Position numbers and translations under genes: made by a program. This document shows positions 1-9,109 of a DNA stretch of 34,891 bases, in pieces. Position 1 is the first letter of the stretch. Each line of letters starts with the position of its first letter. The DNA is taken from contig MLAK01000993.1 of assembly GCA_001839685.1 (NCBI GenBank), positions 30,629 through 65,519 on the forward strand, in the 5' to 3' direction. Under the pieces are notes generated by a model, which saw only the letters and a list, made by a program, of their open reading frames with translations, searched no databases and was not told the DNA's origin. The stretch is from Tritrichomonas foetus. Lineage: Eukaryota > Parabasalia > Tritrichomonadida > Tritrichomonadidae.

Positions 1-168
1 ATTTACATGGATAAGCTCCTTCAAAAGGATTTTAAGAAAGAAAAAAAAATTATGCCCAAAAAATAAGATTCTCAAATAATTTCAGAATTAAATTCAATTT
101 CCTTCTTTATTAATAAGAATGTTCATGATTTTGTGTGAGTTGAATACAATTGGTTCATTAGATTTTGA

Positions 169-651
169 TCAAATATCGAATTTTTTTTGAGAACGTAATT
201 CTCGACAACCAAAAGACGAAAATGCTTTATAAATCGATGTTAATACATTCTGACGAAATTGTGCATGTTGGCAAAGTTTGAAAAAAAATCTAAGCATCAA
301 TCTTTCGGAAAATTCAAATTCAATAAAATTGGTGTATTGCAAGATAAATTCGATAAAATTGTCCACATAGTAGGGATAATATAGAGAAATATTTGAGTAA
401 CTCTTTGATCTAGTGGAAAGGGCTAAATCTTTCATCTGCCTGGAGATTTTAGAAATAACGTGTAATTTCGAAAATAGTAATCAAGCGAATTTTGGCATTT
501 TTTATTGGTTGAGATCTATTCAGCAAAAATTCGTTGCTGTAAATTAAGCATCAGAGAGTCGGGAAGTTGTTTCCAAGATTCGAAAAAGCTCAGTTCATTT
601 AATGAAAATAAACGTATTTCCAGGTTGTGTACTTTTAAGTTTTGTATGCAT
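169..651 (-). pseudogene. decayed gene remnant, family not identified
   Basis: Two coding-like minus-strand stretches in different frames sit next to each other. The downstream one (169-480) is open back to a stop at 481-483 and encodes about 100 residues rich in Phe, Ile and Tyr, including an ATG at 435. It ends with a Cys-Arg-Glu-Leu-Arg motif shortly before the stop. The upstream one (about 516-651) encodes about 44 residues with a segment reading ESWKQLPDSLMLNLQQ, then stops. Both have the amphipathic, helix-like composition of real protein, unlike the surrounding noncoding DNA. The simplest reading is one former gene broken by a frameshift and stops. I do not recognise the family; a leucine-rich or ankyrin-type helical protein is a guess. 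No initiator element is evident. An alternative is one short real gene from ATG 435 (88 codons). Confidence 0.4.
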
Positions 652-775
652 CATGTTAGTGAGGGCGATTATAGTATCGTAACATTTATTCAATTCAAAA
701 AATAATTATTTCGAAATCTATCGCAGTTAAGAAATTTTCAGACTTCTATTCAAAATTCTCCAGTATTTGAATGAT

Positions 776-781
776 TCATTT
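776..781 (+). promoter_or_regulatory. possible initiator element for the gene at 822
   Basis: TCATTT with the candidate +1 A at 778 lies 44 bases before the ATG. It fits the trichomonad initiator pattern, but the leader would be longer than for most genes in this window. Confidence 0.35.
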
Positions 782-821
782 AACAGAAAAACTTTTTCTA
801 AATTATAAGTAAGTAATATCA

Positions 822-1982
822 ATGTTTTGCGTCATGAGGTTGTCGTTGTTTGTTTATCACATAGTATCAAAATCTCTCATGGATTCCAATTCATGTGACT
901 CCTTCATTGGAACATACAAAACATCATTTGAACCAGAACTGATTACTAATTGTGTGCTAATTCAAGATTCACTCTTTCACAAGTTTTATAAAACTCGAGG
1001 TATTGCAATTTCTATTCTCCATCGTGATTGTATATTTGACATAAATTCATCAACATTTAATGATTGCTATCAAACAATGAAAGTCATAGTGAAAAAATAT
1101 TCAGCATTTCAAACGATTTACACGGAATCACAATATCATATTTCATCGATTGTCATTGAAAAAGATCATGTTGAACAAAATCTAAATCATATCGCAGAGT
1201 GTTCTTTTTCTCAAGTCTATCAAATTCCTCTTCAAATATCACTTCATAATGGTAATATTTATTTAAAAAATGTTAATTTTTCAGGTATAAATTTAATTAC
1301 TTCTGATTCTACATTAAACACAGGAGGATTTTTATATTTCGCTGGATCAAATGTTTTGGATGGCCAGACTCTAAAAGTTGAATCATGCAGATTCGAAGAC
1401 TCAAGTAATTCATCATATTTTATTTGTCAATTTTGTGCCAATTATGATATTTATGAATATAATAATTGCATCTTTAATAATTTAAGTTTAGGAACACTTT
1501 TCAAAATACGGCGAAGAGATTCAAATCCTGAAAGTACTTACTTTATTGATTGTTTTCTTTGGAAAATGGAAAATTTGTTTTTTGTGAATCAAGAATGGAA
1601 CCCAAACAGTCAATTTCTCTTTAAAAATTGTGAAATTGATAACACAGTTAATTTAACTGGAATTAATATTAGTCATATTGAAGATATTCACTCATCTTTA
1701 TATAGCAATGATCAAACAACATCTATTGAAAACAATCAAAATACTTTCTTTTCTACGTATGAAAATGAAAAAGGAGACAGCACTACCCTTGGCCAATCAG
1801 AAACGAGAAATATTGATAGTGATGAAAATGATGAAGGAAATGACAATAAACCCAAGAGCAAAGTTGGTTTGATAGTTGGCATAGTTGTTGGTGTTGTTGT
1901 AATACTTGGAGTAATAATAACAGTCATTGTCATTGTTGTAATAAAGCGGAAAAAGAGTACTTATGAATCTAGCGATTTATAA
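822..1982 (+). CDS. single-pass surface protein, beta-helix-like
   Basis: 386 residues. A short hydrophobic N-terminus (around residues 4-15) could be a weak signal peptide. The ectodomain is built of irregular repeats in which Cys/Asn/Phe motifs recur (for example ESCRFED, NNCIFNN, KNCEID), the usual look of a right-handed parallel beta-helix as in trichomonad Pmp-like proteins. A low-complexity acidic, Ser/Asn-rich stalk (about 295-345) follows, then one strong transmembrane helix rich in Val, Ile and Gly (about 348-375), a KRKK stop-transfer cluster and a tail of about 10 residues. Topology should be type I. The ATG at 822 is used because an in-frame stop lies just upstream (810-812). The membrane anchor resembles that of the broken gene at 9110-12413. 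Ligand and function are unknown. Confidence 0.8.
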   Translation: MFCVMRLSLFVYHIVSKSLMDSNSCDSFIGTYKTSFEPELITNCVLIQDSLFHKFYKTRGIAISILHRDCIFDINSSTFNDCYQTMKVIVKKYSAFQTIYTESQYHISSIVIEKDHVEQNLNHIAECSFSQVYQIPLQISLHNGNIYLKNVNFSGINLITSDSTLNTGGFLYFAGSNVLDGQTLKVESCRFEDSSNSSYFICQFCANYDIYEYNNCIFNNLSLGTLFKIRRRDSNPESTYFIDCFLWKMENLFFVNQEWNPNSQFLFKNCEIDNTVNLTGINISHIEDIHSSLYSNDQTTSIENNQNTFFSTYENEKGDSTTLGQSETRNIDSDENDEGNDNKPKSKVGLIVGIVVGVVVILGVIITVIVIVVIKRKKSTYESSDL

Positions 1983-2564
1983 AGCATGTGTTAATAAAAT
2001 TTATAATCCATTCTATTATGATTTTCTGATGTAAATGAATATTTTTATTTTTTGTTTTGGCGGTGACATTTTTCTTATGATTAAAATTATATATACTAAA
2101 AATAATAACCTTAACAGATGATTCATATGAACAAAAGGATGAATGATTTATGCCGTTTTCTTTCATATTCCTTTATTTCTAGAGATGAGGAGATTTAGAC
2201 TCATTAATTATTCACAAGAGTGAGACATATATTTAGGAACGCTATATCCAAAAAATTTATCTTTTTTGTAATCGATTTTTTGGTTTTGGTTCATTATTAC
2301 TGTTATATGGTCTGAAATTTGTTCATATTCATTGCTAATCTTCATTTTTTAGAATACAGTTATTGTCCATAGCAGTTGGACCAACTGCTCAAGAAGCACA
2401 ACTAAATGATACTTGGAAGGAGTCAATCCATTTCCGAGTTCTCAATTGAATAATGTAAATAATTCCGAATTTATGGCGCCACATTGATCAAATTGTCAAC
2501 AAAATCAAAACAAAATCAAAATCGAAATAAACAATATCAAAGCATTAATCAATTCAAGAATAAT
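1983..2564. other. intergenic, no supported gene
   Basis: AT-rich spacer between two converging genes. One short open stretch near 2362-2449 (+) reads like about 28 coding residues (segment AVGPTAQEAQLNDTWKES) but has no start or neighbours in frame. It may be a scrap of an older gene. Nothing else seen. Confidence 0.5.
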
Positions 2565-3539
2565 TTATTCAACTACTGGGTAAAGTGAATCCATGTCGAT
2601 TCCGCAAATTCCAGTTCCTCTGATCATTCTGATGTATCCATTTTCTCCCCATTTTGGTCCCCAAGAGTTTCTCACAATCCAGTACTTTGTTCCAGCCTCA
2701 GCTCCATAACCAACAATATTCACTGCATGATCGAGTTCCCATGCATTGCACTGGTCAGTGTCAAAAATTCCTTCAGAGTAATACATAAAGTCGATTGGTG
2801 ACGAATCAATGCAGCAGCTGATAACTCCATATTCAGCACAAGCAGCCAAAATTTTCTCCTCATTGATTGGAAGCTGCACAATTTTAGTTGTTTTAGATAC
2901 ACCTTTGGATGCATCAAAGTAGCATTGATTTGATGAATGTGATGTGTATGGATAATCATTCTCAAGCATCCATTCGCCATTTTGTTCACTGATGACATGG
3001 AAAATGCCACTGAATGGCCAACCGCCGCCGCATCCTTCACTATCGTCATCACAATCCAATAAATTCTGGACAGAAAGTGAAAGCAATTCACCTTTGGTTC
3101 TGGCCCATTGACCTTCTTGTGCACAAACAGCAGAAAAAGCCCAGCAGGAGCCGCAGTTTCCTTGATCGCGAACTCCGTTAACAATTCCTTTTTCGCGCCA
3201 ATCGAGGGACTCCGGAATGTCTTTTAATTGACTGTGAAAGTTTCGCTTTTTGAGAGAATCGTCGTTTTTCTGAATTCTTGGCTTAGCTCCGAGGATCGAT
3301 TTATATTCGGCTCTGGTCATGCAGGCGAACTGATTAGCAGCAAGGCGAAATGTTCTGCTTGGATTTTTGTTGAAGGTTTGAATGTATCGCAAATTGGTGA
3401 TGAAGATTCCAAGTCGAAAATGATATTCATCACCAATATAGAATTCGTTATTGTTTCGCATCCATGAAACAAAGTTAAGCTCTTCATTTTGTTGAATGAA
3501 CGGCTTGCTTAATGTGGAGATGATTAAAATGGAAAACAT
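2565..3539 (-). CDS. cathepsin L-like papain-family cysteine protease
   Basis: 324-residue preproenzyme of peptidase family C1A (clan CA), an endopeptidase expected in lysosomes or secreted. Residues 1-12 form a hydrophobic signal sequence. The propeptide (about 20-105) holds an ERFNIN-like helix (E38, R42, F46, N49) and an I29-type inhibitor region. The mature enzyme starts near 108 (PESLDWREKG). All active-site residues are present: oxyanion-hole Gln126, nucleophile Cys132 in NCGSCWAFS, His271 in LDHAVNIVGYG and Asn291 in NSWG. A GCGGGWP segment (169-175) and paired cysteines fit the cathepsin L fold. Length is typical of trichomonad CPs. The stop is TAA followed by A, matching the UAAA-type polyadenylation signal known in trichomonads. 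A decayed copy lies at 12823-13740. Confidence 0.97.
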   Translation of the reverse strand: MFSILIISTLSKPFIQQNEELNFVSWMRNNNEFYIGDEYHFRLGIFITNLRYIQTFNKNPSRTFRLAANQFACMTRAEYKSILGAKPRIQKNDDSLKKRNFHSQLKDIPESLDWREKGIVNGVRDQGNCGSCWAFSAVCAQEGQWARTKGELLSLSVQNLLDCDDDSEGCGGGWPFSGIFHVISEQNGEWMLENDYPYTSHSSNQCYFDASKGVSKTTKIVQLPINEEKILAACAEYGVISCCIDSSPIDFMYYSEGIFDTDQCNAWELDHAVNIVGYGAEAGTKYWIVRNSWGPKWGENGYIRMIRGTGICGIDMDSLYPVVE

Positions 3540-3543
3540 GAAA

Positions 3544-3552
3544 GAAAAGTGA
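3544..3552 (-). promoter_or_regulatory. initiator element for the cathepsin L gene
   Basis: On the minus strand this reads TCACTTTTC with the predicted +1 A at 3550, 11 bases before the ATG at 3539. This is a textbook trichomonad Inr with a short leader. Confidence 0.75.
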
Positions 3553-4233
3553 AATCACTTTTGATCTTAATGCTTTGAAAAAATGGGAATGTGTATTCAA
3601 AATATTGAAACGTATAAATTATTTTTGTCATAATTTGAATTATTCTGCCAGGCGAGTTATGAAAATTTCATATAAAATTCATTATGACGTTTAAGAAATG
3701 TCAGCGAATTGAGTCAATTCTGAAAATATTTGAAAACAGATCCAGATTCGTTGAGCAAAATAAAATCGATGGAAACAATTAAAAGCGTGATCTTTAATAA
3801 TAGAATTCTTATATAAATTGGATCAATTAACTTAAATCCAATTTCATCAACAATAACGTTTGACTTCTAAATGACATAAAAAATAATTCATGATCATTTT
3901 CGGGAGTTAGAGTAAAATTTTAAAGAAATCATAATTAATCAAAAAATTATTTTTGGAGTCAAAATGCTCAAAAATATGATGTAAGTATAATTCATCTTTT
4001 TTTTTTTGCCCAATGATTAATAGATTGGTTACATTAACTACTATCCTAGAATATTGAAATAATAAAGAATTTCTAAGGCAGTGTTGAAATAAGGAAAATA
4101 TATTGTGAAATGTTGTAATGAAGTGGAAATGTTCTAACTGACATCAGAAATAATGAATTTAATTTCACTTCAATAGAAAATCACAGAAATATTAATATGA
4201 TAGAGAGAGACAAAAAATAATGAAAGATTTTTT
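3553..4233. other. intergenic, no supported gene
   Basis: About 680 bases of AT-rich DNA between the cathepsin gene promoter and the tRNA terminator. It contains homopolymer T and A runs and scattered stops in all frames. I see no gene or repeat array. Confidence 0.5.
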
Positions 4234-4245
4234 TTTAAAAAAAAA
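4228..4245 (-). terminator. RNA polymerase III terminator of tRNA-Gly
   Basis: Reading the minus strand, the tRNA 3' end is followed after 7 bases by a run of nine T (4245-4237), which then runs into nine A (4236-4228). The T run is a strong Pol III stop signal. Confidence 0.8.
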
Positions 4246-4252
4246 GAGTCGT

Positions 4253-4322
4253 GCACCGTCCGGGAATCGAACCCGGACCCCTACCTTGGCAAGGTAAAAT
4301 TCTACCATTAGACCAACGGTGC
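4253..4322 (-). tRNA. tRNA-Gly(GCC): tRNA-Gly, anticodon GCC
   Basis: The minus strand folds into a full cloverleaf of 70 bases. The 7-bp acceptor stem pairs GCACCGT with ACGGTGC. The D loop holds AATGGTAGA (A-box region). The anticodon loop TTGCCAA presents GCC between short stems. The T stem-loop pairs CCGGG with CCCGG around TTCGAAT (B box). There is no intron and no encoded CCA. It stands alone between two minus-strand protein genes. Confidence 0.97.
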
Positions 4323-4493
4323 TATCGAAAATTGTTTTATAGAAATTAATTTGATTTGAAGTGCTTCAGATTCACATACATTTCCAAATCAAAACATTCA
4401 TCGAAAGAACAAACAACAACAAAAGTTTATCAGATTTTTATTTAAAATATTATATAGATTCAATAAGAATTTTCTTTAGATCCATTTTGTGAT

Positions 4494-6764
4494 TCAATAA
4501 GGATTCAGTAAAATCTTTTCCATTTCTAGATCTGGTAATACATATTCTATAATCGCACGCATACATGATTTGCAAGTGCTCCACGAATCACCATCGAAAA
4601 TTTCTGAATAATCACTATTTCCTGCATAATCCATCAAAAGTGCGAAATTGGAAAACAATGCAGGTGGGTTCATTATCATCAAAAACGCGCTTCCAGCAGG
4701 AAGAGCTTCATCTAAGCCAATTGCGCCTGGTGGCAAACCTTTAGCCAGTTCATAAACAAATTCTGAAAATAATCGAGAAAACTGATACACTTTTCTTATA
4801 ATTGAATCTTCATTAATTGCATCATTCAGTAAAAGGATTAAATCTGGTCTGTCCGTTTTAATGTTTAAAAGTATATCCCTAATATGTTTCTTTTTATCAA
4901 ACTTTTTCGAGGGATCAATTTGGAGATTCTCTTCTAAAAATTTATTTAAATAACGTGGAATCTTTCTGTGCAATCGTTTATCTATTTTAGCATAATTATA
5001 CTCTTTTCTAAGCTTTTGAAGTGATGTGTAAGTTAAGTGATATGTTAATTTACTAAACGCAAATTTTAATTTAGAGACATAGGGAATAGTACATTCTAAC
5101 TTTGAAGTATAATCACGAAGATCCTGAAAGAACCTGTCCAAATCTTTACTATATTCTTCAGTTTTGTGCATATTTTTTAACTTTTTTTGTTCTTTTTCTA
5201 TTTCAAGTAATGCATAATCGCTTCCAAATTTCGTCACAATGAAAATCATTTCAAGCGATTTTGTTAAATCATCGATTTTATTATGAATTAATGAAAAAGC
5301 AGACAATGCTTTGATTTCTTTTGTTCGATCAAGAGAAGTATTTCGTAAGCATTTAAGAAACAATTTTTCATCAAAGCTTTTTTTATCAAAATCTTTCTGG
5401 GAGGAATTTTGGGAAAATGCAAAAGTTGATTCTACATTATTGGTTCCAAAAATTTTCGATGCCAATTCACATCTTTTGGAATATGTATTCATTGGACCTT
5501 TTTTAACAAGATAATTCCCAAAGAAGTTGCCGTAAGTCATTCCTTCTGGCACTTTTTTGAAAAGTGGAATAGTGTCACAATTTTGCAACAGATGACGAAT
5601 AATTGGAACATAATCTATTGTATTCCCAAGCATTGTCATTTCTAAGCTATTGTGATAACACTTTTCTTGTGCTTCATTTATATTTGTTACTTTAAAGAAG
5701 GAAACTTTGTCTATTTTTATTAAAGTTGACGTTTTTTGATTGAAAAAGTCGAAAACAGCAAGATCGTCTAAGGAGAGAAGAAGTGGTTGAAAAAGTAAAG
5801 AAACTTCTTCTTTATTTTCTCGATCAAAAAGTGGAAATGCAAAATCATTAGAATTTTGTGATTTCGCTCCATCTGATGAGTTATTGATGTTGATTTTTGA
5901 TGAAGAAGCATTCACGAGAGCACTGAAAACTTCCAGAAGAATGTGGTTCTCATTTTTGGTGATACTTTTACGTAAACCATAGAATGATTTTTCAAGCGAA
6001 ATGTAAAAATATTTACGAAGTTCAGTCAAAAGTTCTTTCGTAACAGAATGTGAATAATGAAAGAGCCCATAGAATTGTGCAGCACGAGGTGATGAAAGTG
6101 CAACTTCGAAGAAACTTCGAGAAAGAGTCCTTGCTGCATCATTTGAATGAAATATTACATGCCGAACATGCCATGGGAGAAACCTGCCATTTTGAAGACA
6201 AAGATTCTGAATTTGAGAGACTAGTTGGGATGGATCAGTGACAACACTTTGACGAATAACCTCCGAAAAAATCGGTTGGAAAACGCGGGTTGCAAATTCA
6301 ATGAAAAATGGAGAAGCAAAAGCAACTCGGGCAAATAAATCATACATATCATCATTTAAACCTTTGAAAAATCGTTCAAACTCTTGTTGTTGAAATTCTG
6401 TCAAAAAGAACGTAAAATATGATGGAAGTGTTGAAAAAGTGAAAAAGTCTGTTAAGTTATTAGAAAATGCAAAATTCGCAAGTTCAAAAAGTTTTGGGAT
6501 GTCTGCTTGCATTTCTTTTGGCGGCCCGGATGTGATCAAAGTCAGTGAATTTTCGTTCAAAGTCGATGTTTTAAGAATATCCAACATTTCTAGGTAATGC
6601 TTTTTATGCGTTATCATCATTTCATTGAATTTTTTTTGCAGTTTGGTGAATTGCCGCTCGCGATAAAATGATTCGACAACATTCATTGATCCTTCGCATT
6701 GAAGTTGAAATTGTGCTTCTCGCATTTCATTTATTGTTTCGAGTGAAATTGGTAAGCTGGCCAT
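4494..6764 (-). CDS. VPS9-like domain protein, candidate Rab5-family exchange factor
   Basis: 756 residues from the ATG at 6764; the frame stays open seven codons further but only to a TTG. The first roughly 580 residues are predicted helical and of unrecognised family, with a Phe-rich segment around 100-190 and a Lys-rich stretch around 540-640. The C-terminal part (about 600-740) resembles a VPS9 domain: a GA-x-x-x-DE-x-LP segment near residues 680-690, then NPPALFSN, the counterpart of the NPP-x-L-x-SN signature. VPS9 domains load GTP on Rab5-type GTPases at early endosomes. The position of the catalytic Tyr of Rabex-5-type domains appears to be Trp (segment GDSWSTCKS), so exchange activity is uncertain. 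The family call rests on short motifs. Confidence 0.65.
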   Translation of the reverse strand: MASLPISLETINEMREAQFQLQCEGSMNVVESFYRERQFTKLQKKFNEMMITHKKHYLEMLDILKTSTLNENSLTLITSGPPKEMQADIPKLFELANFAFSNNLTDFFTFSTLPSYFTFFLTEFQQQEFERFFKGLNDDMYDLFARVAFASPFFIEFATRVFQPIFSEVIRQSVVTDPSQLVSQIQNLCLQNGRFLPWHVRHVIFHSNDAARTLSRSFFEVALSSPRAAQFYGLFHYSHSVTKELLTELRKYFYISLEKSFYGLRKSITKNENHILLEVFSALVNASSSKININNSSDGAKSQNSNDFAFPLFDRENKEEVSLLFQPLLLSLDDLAVFDFFNQKTSTLIKIDKVSFFKVTNINEAQEKCYHNSLEMTMLGNTIDYVPIIRHLLQNCDTIPLFKKVPEGMTYGNFFGNYLVKKGPMNTYSKRCELASKIFGTNNVESTFAFSQNSSQKDFDKKSFDEKLFLKCLRNTSLDRTKEIKALSAFSLIHNKIDDLTKSLEMIFIVTKFGSDYALLEIEKEQKKLKNMHKTEEYSKDLDRFFQDLRDYTSKLECTIPYVSKLKFAFSKLTYHLTYTSLQKLRKEYNYAKIDKRLHRKIPRYLNKFLEENLQIDPSKKFDKKKHIRDILLNIKTDRPDLILLLNDAINEDSIIRKVYQFSRLFSEFVYELAKGLPPGAIGLDEALPAGSAFLMIMNPPALFSNFALLMDYAGNSDYSEIFDGDSWSTCKSCMRAIIEYVLPDLEMEKILLNPY

Positions 6765-6790
6765 TTCTCTTGAGAGAATTTCCAAAAACT

Positions 6791-6796
6791 AAATGA
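6791..6796 (-). promoter_or_regulatory. possible initiator element for the VPS9-like gene
   Basis: The minus strand reads TCATTT with a candidate +1 A at 6794, 30 bases before the ATG at 6764. The site fits and supports that start. Confidence 0.45.
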
Positions 6797-9083
6797 TATG
6801 TTACATGAAAAACTCGAAATGTCAAAAATTACAAATGACGGTTTCTACAATACACTGATAGATTTCATAACAATGTTTCCTCAAAATTAAATTCACATTT
6901 ATTCACCTATGCCATGAAAATCTATAATCATAATATGAACAAACCCTTATTTTTTTTGAAATTTCCTTATTGAATTTGATTTGAAATACTTTGTGAATAA
7001 CTTCCTTTTTATTAACCCTGTTAAGAATGATGTATATTCCCATTTTACGACCAAAGGACTCATGAAAAATAAAAAAAGGCCTGTGGAAAGAAATTAACAG
7101 AAAAAGTTTCCGAATTAATCGATTTTTCGAAATCAATATTCGATAAAAAATCCAGGCTGGACATCAATAAAAATCACTGACCTTCGAGGGCCTTAAAATG
7201 AATTACTACTTAATATGAAACATAAAAAACATGCCTAATTTAATTTAATTTCTAAACATCAACGTTTTGGTCTTTAGCTTTTGCTAATATGGTGATAGTG
7301 AAGAGGTATATAGTGATGCTGAATATAAATGATTATATATGAAAAAAATCAAAATGAAATTCGATAAGAATATGTTGCTACAATTTCCCATGTTAAATAT
7401 TTTAGGTGATCAATTTCACAGACATTGAAGGAAAATCACATATGAATGATTCTGGCTGCTGAAACATTGTCACATTTTCGAAAGGTAACATTTCCTTCAA
7501 AACGATGGAAGTTACAAAAATACGCACCATGATATCATTTTATGGGAAAGAAAAATTCTGATGTCACTTAATTTCTCAATATAAAAAGACATTGAATTAC
7601 TAAAGTAACACAATTTCATGCATCCATTATAACTTTACGTTTGTTAAATTACTTTTTAGTGGAAAGAAAGTCTTTCTGTCTTTCGCTTTTTTCTAAATTA
7701 AATCATGAAAATATTTCTGCCACTTTTATCATTGTGCAAACATGTTAAAATTCTATTCCAAATTAAAAAAAGAGTATTAACACTTATTTAAATCGTTTTT
7801 CGATTTCAATTTTGATGAGATTGATCGAAACACGAATGAGTTGTCCAAAAAGTAATGTTGTTGCTTTAAGAAGCTTTTGATGTTCAAGTATGGCAGATTT
7901 TTATCCTAGATAATCGATTATCATTTCGAATTTGGCAATGTAGCTCAAAACCTTAGGAAAAAGGAAATGAATGTTCTTCTAAATGATTACTTCAAAGAAA
8001 ACCTGTTTTCTTTGTTGGAAAATCCAATATTTGATCTAAGATGAAAATATGATGATACATCACCGCAATTTTCAAGGACACAACATGAGGTTGAAAATCA
8101 CACAAAAAAACCATGTCTGATGTTGACATTTTAAGATGGTAGAATCCGTTTTTTTTTTCTGATCGAAAGAATTTGCCTATACATTTAATTTTTTATATAA
8201 AAATTGTGACAAATGTGTTTCTTGTCAAAATTTCACTAGATCAAGTTTTCAATATAAACATCGACCGTTTTTAGAAAATCATTGTTGAGAGTAAAGTAAT
8301 TGATGATAAAAATAGAAGCTGGGTGAAAGAGGTGCGCATTTTATATTTGATTGTCGTTGATAAATTTGTGAATCTATTGAATTTTCAAAAGAAATTTTTT
8401 TTTGTTTATTTCTGCTTTATCTTACTTTCCAAAGAGATAATCATTAAAATTATGCAGTGTATAATTTCATAATAAATTCTCATTTTGATATTAGAAACAA
8501 TCCTCTTTACAAGAAAGAGAACTCAAAAATTTTCCTATCATCCTCATAATCTAAAATGATCGTTTTTAACAATTCACAATTTAATTCAAAATTCAGAAGC
8601 ATAGAAAAGTCTTTCAGAGCTTTCAAAATCCATTTGCCCATGTTAACAAGTGTATAAATAAGTGTTATTTTAGTGTTTGTCTTAGTATTAGATGTTCTGT
8701 CAATTGCTCTTCTCATATAGAAATTTGTTAATTTTTCTCTTGAATTAATCGTGACAAATTTTATAAGCTCCTTTTTTATCTCCAATATTCAATAATGTTT
8801 CACTTTATTTAAATTCCTTATTCTAACTAATAATGTTATTTGATTAATATATATTTTTGCCCAAAATATTTGATAAATCTCAGGATATATTAATATTTGG
8901 TAATTTAGTGTTTCAATTGACGTTTATTTTTCAAATGATGTTTTGAAATTTTTCTGTTTTCCCCAATGAAAGTATTTAATCGATCAAATTGAATTTTGAA
9001 ATCATTTTCAAAAATTCTCAAAATTTCTCACAATTTCTTTTCAATGTCACCACTTCACCTTATGAAAATAAACGTTTTTAATT
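6797..9083. other. long intergenic region, possible gene scraps
   Basis: About 2.3 kb with stops in every frame and no convincing gene. Two stretches look weakly coding. One is plus-strand near 7905-8040, about 44 residues including LLNDYFKENLFSLLENPIF. The other is minus-strand 8507-8788, about 92 residues with no ATG at its beginning (first ATG at 8716, leaving 69 codons). Neither has an initiator element at a sensible distance nor a recognised family. They may be remnants of helical repeat proteins or chance open frames. Confidence 0.4.
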
Positions 9084-9092
9084 TCATTTTTC
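9084..9092 (+). promoter_or_regulatory. initiator element for the broken surface-protein gene
   Basis: TCATTTTTC with the +1 A at 9086, 24 bases before the ATG at 9110. The promoter appears intact although the gene it serves is broken. Confidence 0.6.
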
Positions 9093-9109
9093 TTTCTTGA
9101 TTCCCGAAG

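Noticed and set aside
505..705. 66-codon plus-strand open frame
   Set aside because: Begins with TTG, has no recognisable content and lies opposite the decayed minus-strand gene.
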